NCBI GenBank assembly: GCA_028280805.1 | Contig: JANQLB010000084.1 | Span: forward strand, 62,001 to 126,000 | Direction of reading: 5' to 3' | Length of the DNA: 64,000 nt | Origin: Tissierellales bacterium | GTDB lineage: Bacteria > Bacillota > Clostridia > Tissierellales > VENL01 | Shown here: positions 19,495-28,261 of the stretch, piece by piece | Layout: each line of letters opens with the position of its first letter | How positions within the stretch are numbered: the first letter of the stretch is position 1 | Program-made: the position numbers and the translations under genes | The notes under the pieces: model-generated | What the model saw: the letters and a program-made list of their open reading frames with translations, nothing else | Databases searched by the model: none | Told to the model about the DNA's origin: nothing

Positions 19495-22464
19495 ATGCCT
19501 GTAAAATCAAATAATGATAGAAAGAATTCAATATGGACTTTAAACAATATAACATTCGTATTGTTTTGCATACTATTAGCTTATGGTCCATTCTTTAGGG
19601 GACTATATTTTGAAACAGAATTATTACCAACACACATCTTTTCATTTGCATTAGCTTTGGTGTGGTTAATTTCTAAATATAATAAAAAAGAGTACAAGCT
19701 TATAAAGTCACCTATAGACATAACTGCTATAGGGATAGTGTTTATGTATTTTATATCAATTTTTTATGCAGTTAGCACAAGACTAGCTATATTAGAGTTA
19801 TTAAAGTATGCAAATTATTTCTTTGTATTTTTATTAGCTAGAGACTTATCCGAAAATGAAAAGTATAAAAAATGGATACTAAACACATTAGTTATTAGTG
19901 CAGTAGGGGTATCTATAGTAGGCATTGGTTCCTTTATAGAAACTTGGAATTATAACGGGGCAGTTATGGGTGATAGAATAGCATCAACATTTCAGTATCC
20001 AAACACTTTAGCATCTTATCTCGCAGCAATATTTATAATTGCATTAGGGCTTTTTATAATAGAAGAGAAAAAAATAAATAGAGTTTTATATGGAGCTTGT
20101 TCAAATATACTTTTATTTACTTTTATCCTTACATATTCCAGAGGCATGTGGCTTATATTGCCATTTATGATATTGCTATACATTATTGCTATACCAAATA
20201 AAAAGAAACTAGAATTAATAACATTTTTATCTTTTAACGTCATAATAGCTATTGGTTTTAGTATGTTATTCACACAAGTAAAATTAAGTAGTAACTACAT
20301 ACAATGGTTGGTATTTGTTTTAGCACCAATAGTAATGGGTGGTATAACATATATAGTTTCATTAATTAAGAATAAGTTTGACAATATAACATTTAATCTG
20401 AAAAAATTATTATTAGTTGTTATAATATTATCAGTTATATTTGGAAGTGGTATATTCTACGCATTTACTAAAACTGTTCCGCTAAAAATTGAGAATAATT
20501 TGACTGAAGATAAATGGACAACAGTTTATAGAAGTGTTAATAATGTTAAAGAAAATAAAAACTATGCACTTTTAGTTTCTTATACTTCACTAAATAAAGA
20601 AGACAAACCTTATACAGGTCATATTAGAGTATATAGTGTTGATAACAAAGGCAATCTAGAAATTCTAAAAAAAGAACAGTTAACTCAGCTAAATGAAACA
20701 TATAAACAGATAGAGTTTACTACTAGCGAAAAAACAGATACAATAAGAATATATTTTGATAACTATTATACTGGAACATCAATAACATATAATGATGCTA
20801 AAATAATCGATACAGATAATAATGAGGTTATTAAAAAACTGAAATTAAAATATAAATACATTCCTGAAACAATTATTAGAAGAATTGATAGTATTAGTGC
20901 AGATAACAACAGTGTTCAAGCTAGATTAACTTTTTATAATGATGGATTTAAGGTTATAAAAGACTATCCTATATTAGGAACAGGTGGAGGAGGCTGGAAA
21001 AAACTATATACTATGTATCAATCTTATGGGTACACCACCTCTCAGGCCCATAACTATTTTATAAAGATATGGATTGAGGTAGGATTTATAGGGTTTATAT
21101 TGTTTATATTGTTCTTAGTCATGTTGACATATTATACATTTAAAAAATGGTTAACTATAGATATTGAAAAAAACAGATGTTTAATAGCAACCTTTTTTAT
21201 TGCAGTAGTGTCATTATTAGCTCACGCATTTATAGATTTTGATTTGTCACTTGTAGCATTGTCCTTTGTTTTGTGGGTATTGGCGGGCATGTTAAGTAGC
21301 TATATAACATATAACAAGAAAAACAAAGCTAAAAGATATAAAAGTGATAAATCAAAGATTCAAAAGGTTGTAGCAATTATTTTATTCAGCTTACTATTTA
21401 TAAATTCTGTATCGCTAACCTTAGGCAATATGGTTGCCAATAATGTGTCTACTGATATTAATAAGGGAGATACAGATAAGGCTATAAAAACCCTTAACAA
21501 TGTAGCATTTTTCGATCCATATAAGGCAGAATATAAAGCAGATTTAGCTATTTTAAATAAGTTAAAGTATCACAAAACTAAAGAAGAAGAATATATAATA
21601 AAAGCTTTAGAGCAGATGAACAAGGCTCAAGATATTGGTAAATATAACATCAATGTAAAGGCAATAGGAGCATCTTTTTATATAAGCATAGGTCAGATAG
21701 ATAAAGGTCTAGCATTAGTAAATGACATAGTTAAGCTACAGCCTATCATAATCAATAGCTACTTACAAAAGAGTAATGCTTATTTAAGTGTATTTAACTA
21801 TTATTTGAAACAAAAGAAAGACTCGGAAAAGGCAAAACAAACAATAGATGAAGCATACAAGATTAAAGAACAAATAAAAGAAATAAATCTAAGAGCAGAT
21901 AAGCCTTTAGAGTATAATGAAGAATTGTTATATAAACTTGGATATATACAATTTTATAAAGAAAATTTTCATAACAATCAATATAATATAGATAGTAATT
22001 ATGCTCTAGCTTTTGCATATTATTTTGACTTAGATATTGATGGTAATGGAACTATAGATATGTTAAGGCAATGGAATAGTGAAGATGGACAAGTTAGTTA
22101 TGAACTTTTAAAAGAAGAAAATAGTTATATAAGAATAACTAACAAAGGAGAGTCATATGGAATTGTTTATCCCTATGGATTAAAGCTTAAGCCAGATAGT
22201 AAATATAAGATTTTTATTAAAGCAAGAGGAAATGTTAATGACGATACTTTTAAATTATTCGTGTATGATAGTAAAGCTGAAAAAAAAGCTCAAGCAACTT
22301 TAGAAAACATTAATTTTACCAACGATTGGAGTATTTTACAATTGAAATTTGAGACAGATTCAGATATTAAACCAGGAACTCAATACTTAAGATTACAACA
22401 CAATGGTAAAGATGAAGGATATGTCGATATTGAAGAAGTTATAATTTTTAAAGAGATTAAGTGA
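19495..22464 (+). CDS. Giant O-antigen ligase/polymerase (Wzy/WaaL-like) with extra domains
   Basis: Protein of 989 residues. About ten transmembrane helices (1-330 and roughly 510-650) carry the polymerase/ligase signature RGMWLILPF and the loop GTGGGGWKKLY...SQAHNYFIKIWIEVGFIG (near 495-530), with the usual conserved histidine in AHNYF. Between them (about 335-450) is a beta-rich extracytoplasmic stretch. After the membrane part come TPR-like helices (about 660-820), a calcium-loop-like DLDIDGNGTID (845-855), and a C-terminal jelly-roll-like carbohydrate-binding segment (about 865-985). The family normally has around 400-600 residues. Polymerase versus protein O-glycan ligase cannot be settled by eye. 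Confidence 0.8.
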   Translation: MPVKSNNDRKNSIWTLNNITFVLFCILLAYGPFFRGLYFETELLPTHIFSFALALVWLISKYNKKEYKLIKSPIDITAIGIVFMYFISIFYAVSTRLAILELLKYANYFFVFLLARDLSENEKYKKWILNTLVISAVGVSIVGIGSFIETWNYNGAVMGDRIASTFQYPNTLASYLAAIFIIALGLFIIEEKKINRVLYGACSNILLFTFILTYSRGMWLILPFMILLYIIAIPNKKKLELITFLSFNVIIAIGFSMLFTQVKLSSNYIQWLVFVLAPIVMGGITYIVSLIKNKFDNITFNLKKLLLVVIILSVIFGSGIFYAFTKTVPLKIENNLTEDKWTTVYRSVNNVKENKNYALLVSYTSLNKEDKPYTGHIRVYSVDNKGNLEILKKEQLTQLNETYKQIEFTTSEKTDTIRIYFDNYYTGTSITYNDAKIIDTDNNEVIKKLKLKYKYIPETIIRRIDSISADNNSVQARLTFYNDGFKVIKDYPILGTGGGGWKKLYTMYQSYGYTTSQAHNYFIKIWIEVGFIGFILFILFLVMLTYYTFKKWLTIDIEKNRCLIATFFIAVVSLLAHAFIDFDLSLVALSFVLWVLAGMLSSYITYNKKNKAKRYKSDKSKIQKVVAIILFSLLFINSVSLTLGNMVANNVSTDINKGDTDKAIKTLNNVAFFDPYKAEYKADLAILNKLKYHKTKEEEYIIKALEQMNKAQDIGKYNINVKAIGASFYISIGQIDKGLALVNDIVKLQPIIINSYLQKSNAYLSVFNYYLKQKKDSEKAKQTIDEAYKIKEQIKEINLRADKPLEYNEELLYKLGYIQFYKENFHNNQYNIDSNYALAFAYYFDLDIDGNGTIDMLRQWNSEDGQVSYELLKEENSYIRITNKGESYGIVYPYGLKLKPDSKYKIFIKARGNVNDDTFKLFVYDSKAEKKAQATLENINFTNDWSILQLKFETDSDIKPGTQYLRLQHNGKDEGYVDIEEVIIFKEIK

Positions 22465-22498
22465 TAGTGTAAGCTTTTTACTAAGGAAGCTTGTGATG

Positions 22499-22695
22499 GT
22501 GAAAGACTACCTTGAATCCCAACAGTTTAGTAGGTCTAATTGATGATGGACATCTGGATTGATGCTCTTTAAGACAGAAGCCTAACTGTTCATACCTATG
22601 ATGAAAAATTTACGAAGAAAATGGTAGATAATATTGCAAAGGTATATTTTCTAGAGCTACAAAAGCTATATCATAAGTTAGCTAAGGAGCTATAG
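22499..22695 (+). pseudogene. Fossil HEPN/substrate-binding (HI0074-type) toxin gene
   Basis: Fragments VKDYLESQQ (22499 on) and, in another frame, DIWIDAL-stop-DRSLTVHTYDEKF ... VYFLELQKLYHKLAKEL (22548-22692) match the nucleotidyltransferase substrate-binding HEPN family, whose usual text is WIDALEDRNLTSHTYNE. The glutamate codon after DAL has become TAA, and the centre is deleted. Its TAG stop lies one base before the ATG of the matching nucleotidyltransferase remnant, the normal operon spacing of HEPN/MNT pairs. Confidence 0.65.
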
Positions 22696-22696
22696 A

Positions 22697-22949
22697 ATGT
22701 TAGATAGAGATTTGAAATTTATTTTAGAAACTGTCTAAGTACTCAGAAATTGAAGAAGTTATACTATTTGGTAGTAGAGCCATGGGGAATTATAAAAAGG
22801 GTTCTGATGTTGATCTAACCATAGTAGGAGAAAAGATAGACAGAAACATACTAAGAAATATAAGTGATGACTTAAATGAAGAATATCCATTGCCATACTT
22901 CTTCGATGTCATAAGTTATAAAGATATTTCAAATAAAGAACTAAACTAA
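22697..22949 (+). pseudogene. Fossil MNT-type nucleotidyltransferase (antitoxin) gene
   Basis: From ATG 22697 the frame gives MLDRDLKFILETV then stops; with one base dropped near 22733 it continues LSKYSEIEEVILFGSRAMG and then NYKKGSDVDLTIVG, the GSxAxG(x)nSDxDL active-site signature of minimal nucleotidyltransferases, through FFDVISYKDISNKELN. A frameshift and an early stop make it non-functional. MntA-type enzymes AMPylate and neutralise HEPN toxins. Confidence 0.75.
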
Positions 22950-23004
22950 TCGGAATACAGTAGAAAGATTATATTGCTCTTTTCTATTGGGAAATGAGCA
23001 TTAG

Positions 23005-23166
23005 GATACTAAGTTCAATCAATTTTTAACTGAGAATTTTGATGAGATATGCCCAGCTGGTGGTATTATCAGTTATGAAAATGAAAAGATCAAGTGTAGC
23101 TTGCATAAAGATATAAGTAATGATGATGAAGATGAGCCACCAAGCGATGAAGTGCCTTGGCTTTGA
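23005..23166 (+). pseudogene. Unrecognised C-terminal protein fragment
   Basis: An open frame of 53 codons without a start reads NQFLTENFDEICPAGGIISY, then ENEKIKCSLHK, and ends SDEVPWL before TGA. The CPAGG...Y...KI.CS.H pattern resembles the disulfide region of type IV pilin-like proteins, but this is a weak likeness. It lies between two gene fossils and the sugar transferase gene. The remaining bases 23167-23458 show no recognisable gene. Confidence 0.35.
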
Positions 23167-23458
23167 CACCAGTATGATGTAAGGATGAGTGGAGAATGAA
23201 AAACACAAGATGTTGCAGAGGAAAAAAATGCTTGGACTAGATTCTGCATAAATGGCAATAACTGACATCGGAATTTTCGACGTGAGTATGGTGAAAGGAT
23301 AAATACCATTGAAAGTCTGAAATAGCAAGGCTTTGAGGATTAAAGAGTGATTCTTAGTCTGCCATAGAGGCAATGGCTGATTTAGATAGCTCGTAAACTA
23401 GGAAAAAATGTGCTTTAGCAGCACTTCTAATACATTTACATTAGTAGGAGGAACTAAC

Positions 23459-24073
23459 ATGGTTTATTTAAAGACCAAAAGATTAATAGATATCATACTT
23501 TCTGGCATAGGACTTATCATTTTATTTCCTGTTTTTTTAGTACTTATTATAGCTATAAAAATAGATTCAAAAGGCCCAGTTCTGTTCAAACAAAAACGTG
23601 TCGGTATCCACAAGAGTCATTTTCATATATTGAAGTTTAGAACCATGAGAATTGATACGCCGAAGGATATGCCAACTCATCTCCTAGAGAATCCGGATCA
23701 GTGGATTACAAAGGTAGGTAAGTTCCTACGAAAGACTTCTTTAGACGAGCTACCACAAATCATCAACATCTTCAAGGGTGAGATGAGTGTCATCGGTCCA
23801 AGACCAGCGCTTTGGAATCAGTATGATCTTATTGAAGAAAGAGATAAGTACGATGCAAATGACGTACCGGTTGGTCTAACTGGATGGGCGCAGATTAATG
23901 GTAGGGATGAACTTGAGATTGATGTGAAGGCTAGACTTGATGGAGAGTATGCTGAGAAGATTGGACTTCTTATGGATATCAGATGCTTCTTTGGGACGAT
24001 ATTTTCAGTATTAAGATCAGATGGTGTTGTTGAAGGTGGTACAGGAAGTAAAGAGAAGGGCAAGAGTATTTAA
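23459..24073 (+). CDS. Initiating sugar transferase (PglC-like phosphoglycosyl transferase)
   Basis: Protein of 204 residues of the bacterial sugar transferase family (PF02397). It moves a sugar phosphate from a UDP-sugar to undecaprenyl phosphate, starting glycan assembly at the membrane. One re-entrant hydrophobic segment (about 12-33), then VLFKQKRVG, HILKFRTM and KTSLDELPQIINIFKGEMS, which carries the catalytic Asp-Glu. This size is the small PglC type, without the extra membrane helices of WbaP. ATG 23459 has AGGAGGAAC upstream. Base composition looks higher in G+C than the glycosyltransferases further on. Confidence 0.92.
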   Translation: MVYLKTKRLIDIILSGIGLIILFPVFLVLIIAIKIDSKGPVLFKQKRVGIHKSHFHILKFRTMRIDTPKDMPTHLLENPDQWITKVGKFLRKTSLDELPQIINIFKGEMSVIGPRPALWNQYDLIEERDKYDANDVPVGLTGWAQINGRDELEIDVKARLDGEYAEKIGLLMDIRCFFGTIFSVLRSDGVVEGGTGSKEKGKSI

Positions 24074-24084
24074 TCTTTTCCTTT

Positions 24085-24116
24085 CCAACTAACCAACTGA
24101 CCAACTTTCCAACTAA
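24085..24116 (+). repeat. Four 8-bp CCAACTnn repeats
   Basis: CCAACT recurs with an exact 8-base period at 24085, 24093, 24101 and 24109 (followed by AA, GA, TT, AA). It fills the 56-base gap between the sugar transferase and the epimerase genes. No function is known to me. Confidence 0.75.
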
Positions 24117-24129
24117 ACGAGGTGAAGTA

Positions 24130-24972
24130 ATGAAGCGAGTTTTAATGACTGGTAAGAACAGTTATATAGGTACATCTCTAGAGAATTGGCTCATGAGAGA
24201 ACCTGATAAATATAAAGTAGATACGGTTGATATGAAAGATGGCTCATGGAAAGAGAAGGATTTCTCTCAGTATGATGTTGTGTTTCATGTGGCTGGGATT
24301 GCTCATATCAAAGAAACTAGTGACAACCAGGACCTTTACTATAAAGTGAATAGGGATTTGGCTTATGAAACTGCTCAAAAGGCTAAACAAGATGGAGTAG
24401 AGCAGTTTATTTTTCTGAGTTCAATGAGTGTATATGGCATCGAGAATGGTGTCATTGATAAGAATACTCCTCTTAAGCCTAATAGTGCTTATGGGAGGTC
24501 GAAGATTGAAGCAGAAGAGCTAATTAATAAATTAGAAGATAATTCTTTCATTGTAGCAACTTTAAGACCGCCTATGGTTTATGGGAAGGGCTGCAGAGGC
24601 AACTATCCGAGGTTAGTAGGACTAGCTCTCAAGACACCGATCTTTCCAAAAGTAGAAAACAAGCGCAGTATGATCTACATAGATAACTTATCAGAGTTTG
24701 TAAAGCAGCTCATTGATAACAGAAGTGGTGGATTATTCTTTCCACAGAATGTTGAGTATGTAAACACAAGTGAGATGGTTAGATTAATTGCAGAGTCTCA
24801 TGGTAAGCGGGTTGTGATGACTAAGTTATTTAATCCCTTATTAAGATTACTGAATGTAAGTACAGTAAATAAGGTATTTGGTGACTTAGTATATGACATG
24901 AGTATGTCGGAGTATGAGTTTGATTATAAAGTTTGTTGGTTTGGAGATTCAATAAAGACGACGGAGGAATAG
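24130..24972 (+). CDS. NAD-dependent nucleotide-sugar epimerase/dehydratase
   Basis: Protein of 280 residues of the extended short-chain dehydrogenase family. The Rossmann start is LMTGKNSYIGTSL (a variant of GxxGxxG), with VVFHVAGIAH, the SSMSVYG serine region and the YGRSK (YxxxK) catalytic pair. Such genes are often next to a PglC-like transferase and modify its UDP-HexNAc substrate (4-epimerase type), but the exact sugar cannot be read. Its end is three bases before the glycosyltransferase start. Composition resembles the preceding gene. Confidence 0.82.
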   Translation: MKRVLMTGKNSYIGTSLENWLMREPDKYKVDTVDMKDGSWKEKDFSQYDVVFHVAGIAHIKETSDNQDLYYKVNRDLAYETAQKAKQDGVEQFIFLSSMSVYGIENGVIDKNTPLKPNSAYGRSKIEAEELINKLEDNSFIVATLRPPMVYGKGCRGNYPRLVGLALKTPIFPKVENKRSMIYIDNLSEFVKQLIDNRSGGLFFPQNVEYVNTSEMVRLIAESHGKRVVMTKLFNPLLRLLNVSTVNKVFGDLVYDMSMSEYEFDYKVCWFGDSIKTTEE

Positions 24973-24974
24973 AT

Positions 24975-26138
24975 GTGAAAAAAGTATTATTTGTAGCTAG
25001 TGTAGTAAAAAAACACATAATGGTTTTTCATTTACCTTATTTAGAGTGGTTTAAAAAGATGGGTTATGAAGTGCATGTATGTGCAAACAATGATTATGAA
25101 AATAAAGAAGAATGCCAAGTACCTTTTTGTGATGAATTTCATGAGATTCCTTTTGAAAGATTTCCATTGAAAAGAAAAAATATATTAGCTTATAAAAAAC
25201 TAAAAATCTTAATTGATGAGAACAAATACGATGTAATTCATTGCCACACTCCCATAGGAGGAATGCTGGGAAGATTAGCGGCTAAAAATTCCCGTAAAAT
25301 TGGGACAAAAGTAATTTATACTGCACATGGATTTCATTTTTTTAAAGGTGCATCTTTGAAACACTGGTTATTATATTATCCTGTAGAAAAATGGCTATCG
25401 AAATATACGGATGTTTTAATTACTATTAATCAAGAGGATTATGATACAGCTACCGATAAAGGATTTAAATCACATAGTTTAGTTTTAGTAAATGGAGTAG
25501 GTATAAACTTAAATAAATTCCAACCACAAACTGAACCTAAAAAAATGGCATTAAGGAAACAATATGGTTATGATTCAGATGATTTCATTTTAATGTATGC
25601 TGGAGAATTAAGTTATAGAAAGCACCAAGATTTACTAATTGATGTGGCTGGAAAATTAAAGGATAAAATACCGAATATAAAAATACTTTTAGCTGGTAGC
25701 GGTGACTTAGAAGAACAATATCGGAAGCAGATTCAAAAGTTAGGTGTTCAAAATCATGTAAGACTTTTAGGGTTTAGAAAAGATATTGATAATCTTATGA
25801 ATTTAGCAGATATTGCTGTATCAGCTTCTAGGCAAGAGGGGTTACCTGTTAATGTTATGGAAGCTATGGCGACGGGCTTACCTTTAGTGGTGACGGATTG
25901 TAGAGGTAATAGAGACTTAGTAATAAATAATGAAAATGGATTTGTTGTTGGAATTAATGATATTGAGAATTTTTCAATATCTATAAAAAAATTGTATGAT
26001 TCAAAAGATTTGATGAAGCAATTTAGAAATCAGAGCTTAAAAAAGATTGAAATGTATAAAATTGATAAAATTATGATTGAGATGACCAATATATATATTG
26101 GGGATAAAGCCAAAAGGAACTTTCACAATGAAAATTAA
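24975..26138 (+). CDS. Glycosyltransferase family 4 (EpsD/CapJ-like)
   Basis: GT-B fold retaining transferase of 387 residues. N-terminal HxxHxP-like VIHCHTPIGGMLGRLAAK and YTAHGFHFF are typical of EpsD/CapJ-type enzymes that extend a lipid-linked glycan; the C-terminal donor site has SASRQEGLPVNVMEAMATGL with the E-x7-E motif. GTG at 24975 is chosen because GGAGG at 24963-24967 is correctly spaced and the upstream gene stops at 24972. It overlaps the next gene by 11 bases. Confidence 0.88.
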   Translation: MKKVLFVASVVKKHIMVFHLPYLEWFKKMGYEVHVCANNDYENKEECQVPFCDEFHEIPFERFPLKRKNILAYKKLKILIDENKYDVIHCHTPIGGMLGRLAAKNSRKIGTKVIYTAHGFHFFKGASLKHWLLYYPVEKWLSKYTDVLITINQEDYDTATDKGFKSHSLVLVNGVGINLNKFQPQTEPKKMALRKQYGYDSDDFILMYAGELSYRKHQDLLIDVAGKLKDKIPNIKILLAGSGDLEEQYRKQIQKLGVQNHVRLLGFRKDIDNLMNLADIAVSASRQEGLPVNVMEAMATGLPLVVTDCRGNRDLVINNENGFVVGINDIENFSISIKKLYDSKDLMKQFRNQSLKKIEMYKIDKIMIEMTNIYIGDKAKRNFHNEN

Positions 26139-27312
26139 AAAAAGAAGTATAAATAAAATAATATTATCACTGCTTATTATTCTAAGTTTTTTGTCATATG
26201 AGAAAAATGTTTATACATCTATGTATAGCGGAGTAATTTTTGTAGTATTTTTTCTTGGAGTAATACTATTCTTAATAAATGCTACTCAAAAATTTAGCTT
26301 CGCTAACTATTTAGTAGCTTTGAAGTATAATAAACGAGTTCATTTCTTGTCAATAATAATATTAATATCTACTTTTGTTTCAAGTATAAAGCATTCGATG
26401 ATTACCTTAAATGGATTGATTAGTGTAGTATTAACAATAGCAAGTTTTTATATATTCTATCTATATATACCTCTGGTTGTAAGTAAAGATTTTAGGAAGT
26501 TTAAACGCTTAATATTATATATTATTACAATTAGTTCAATTGTTGCAATTTACATTGAAATCACTGGTAGTTTCATAAGTTATTCAACCTATATTGGAAG
26601 AGCGGTATCTATATATATAGACCCAAACTTTTTTGGAACTCTTGCGGCGGTAGGATTCATACTGTCATTTGTTAATTTGTCTTCTAGAAGTTTAATATTT
26701 TCAACAATTAATTTATTTGGGGTGTACCTCTCTGGTTCTCGAGGAGCCATGCTAAGCTTAGCAGTAACCATATTGGTTTTTTATTTTTATAAAAGAAAAT
26801 TCTCTGTTAAAAGTACAGCAATCTTCATTACTTTGCTATTTGTGCTGTATTTTGGTTTCGATTACTTGTACAATAGTGGTTTTTTCAGAATGTCTCAAGG
26901 ATTAAGCAGTAGGAATTCTTTATGGCGATTAGCACTTGGACTTTTTCGGAATGAAATGTTCTGGGGCTATGGCTATGGGTCACTAAGAGATATTTTTATA
27001 AATCAAGGAGCAACTAGTGGCAGTTCGCATAATTCATACATTGACTATATTTTAATGTATGGTATATTCACTTTCACATTATATATTTCCATTATCATAA
27101 GAGGTCTTAAAAGAGGTCTTAAGAACAGAGTTCCAGATGAAGTCAGCAAGGTTATTATAGTATTGTTAGTTAATGCGAACACAATTTCAATAAATCTCGG
27201 TGGTTTAGGTGCGATGTCGCTTATTCTTACATTATTTCTTGGAATTGCAAATGCATCCCCATATTCTAAGGTTGAAATTAATCATATGAAAGGAGTTAAT
27301 AATGGTCATTAA
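26128..27312 (+). CDS. O-antigen polymerase-like membrane protein (Wzy)
   Basis: Protein of 394 residues with about eleven transmembrane helices. The central SGSRGAMLSL (about 206-215) and the loop GSSHNSYIDYILMYG (about 297-311) fit Wzy/O-antigen ligase proteins, which join repeat units on the outer face. ATG 26128 has AAAAGGAAC upstream and overlaps the previous gene. This is the second polymerase candidate in the locus; the giant one at 19495 is the other, so the two may serve different glycans or polymerase and ligase roles. Confidence 0.82.
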   Translation: MKIKKRSINKIILSLLIILSFLSYEKNVYTSMYSGVIFVVFFLGVILFLINATQKFSFANYLVALKYNKRVHFLSIIILISTFVSSIKHSMITLNGLISVVLTIASFYIFYLYIPLVVSKDFRKFKRLILYIITISSIVAIYIEITGSFISYSTYIGRAVSIYIDPNFFGTLAAVGFILSFVNLSSRSLIFSTINLFGVYLSGSRGAMLSLAVTILVFYFYKRKFSVKSTAIFITLLFVLYFGFDYLYNSGFFRMSQGLSSRNSLWRLALGLFRNEMFWGYGYGSLRDIFINQGATSGSSHNSYIDYILMYGIFTFTLYISIIIRGLKRGLKNRVPDEVSKVIIVLLVNANTISINLGGLGAMSLILTLFLGIANASPYSKVEINHMKGVNNGH

Positions 27313-28225
27313 AATACTTTTTAGAAGAAGTGATAAGGCTTATTTGCCAGAGATTGATGCATACATTAATTATTTTAATGAATCCGATCAAATGATTGCT
27401 TATGACTCCCTAAAAATGAAAAATTTAAACATAAATGATTTTGATGTAATATGGGAATTCATGGGTTTTGGGGGCAAGCAAGTAAATGATAGACAGCTAT
27501 TAATTCATGAATACGCTTCGTCATCAATTGGACAGTTGGCGAAAATTAAGAACTTTATGAAAAGCAAGTTCAGCGTTAAGCCAGATATAAGGATTTTTTT
27601 AAATGAACAAGTAAAAAAACAATTTTATTTTAAAGATAATATTAAATATTGCTACAGAGACATGGGAGTTAAAAAAGTATTAAATAAAAAAACAAATAAA
27701 AAAGACTACGATTTTGTATATATTGGGCAGGTTTCTAAGGAAAGGGGTCTGCATAAATTTCTCAACGCATTTTCAAAGAAAAATAACGGAACATTGGTCT
27801 TAGTAGGAAATTATGAGACTGATTTATATGATAAATACTCTAAGTATGAAAATATAATATTCACGGGAAAGTTATCACACGATGAGGTGATTAAAGTTGC
27901 CTCACGATGTAAATACGGAATAAACCTTATACCAGATAAACACCCATATAACATTCAAACATCGACCAAACTACTGGAGTATCTATCTCTCGGCCTAAAA
28001 ATAATAACAACTGATTATTTTTGGGTTAATTCTTTCGAGAAGGAGTATGGTCTTTCGTTTTTTAAATTAGACTATAATAATATGTGCTTTGACAAAATGA
28101 AAGTTGAAAAATATCCTTATAGAATTGATGTGGACATGAACTTATTTTTATGGCAAAAAATATTAGACGACTCAAATATTAAGAACATTATCATATCATT
28201 ATATAAAAAGAAGAAACATACATGA
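27302..28225 (+). CDS. Glycosyltransferase (GT-B, family 4-like)
   Basis: Protein of 307 residues. The C-terminal half has DFVYIGQVSKERGLHKFLNAF, LVLVGNYE and the donor-site segment TSTKLLEYLSLGLKIITTD, giving a GT4-type E-x-(S)LG pattern. The N-terminal half is divergent and short. It starts inside the end of the polymerase gene, so it is translationally coupled. The acceptor and donor sugars are unknown. Confidence 0.72.
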   Translation: MVIKILFRRSDKAYLPEIDAYINYFNESDQMIAYDSLKMKNLNINDFDVIWEFMGFGGKQVNDRQLLIHEYASSSIGQLAKIKNFMKSKFSVKPDIRIFLNEQVKKQFYFKDNIKYCYRDMGVKKVLNKKTNKKDYDFVYIGQVSKERGLHKFLNAFSKKNNGTLVLVGNYETDLYDKYSKYENIIFTGKLSHDEVIKVASRCKYGINLIPDKHPYNIQTSTKLLEYLSLGLKIITTDYFWVNSFEKEYGLSFFKLDYNNMCFDKMKVEKYPYRIDVDMNLFLWQKILDDSNIKNIIISLYKKKKHT

Positions 28226-28261
28226 TTAAAGGTTATTAGGAAAATATATACGGGGTGAATT

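Noticed and set aside
23026-23373. Minus-strand open frame of 115 codons among the gene fossils
   Set aside because: It opposes a better plus-strand fragment, has no start signal and no recognisable domain.
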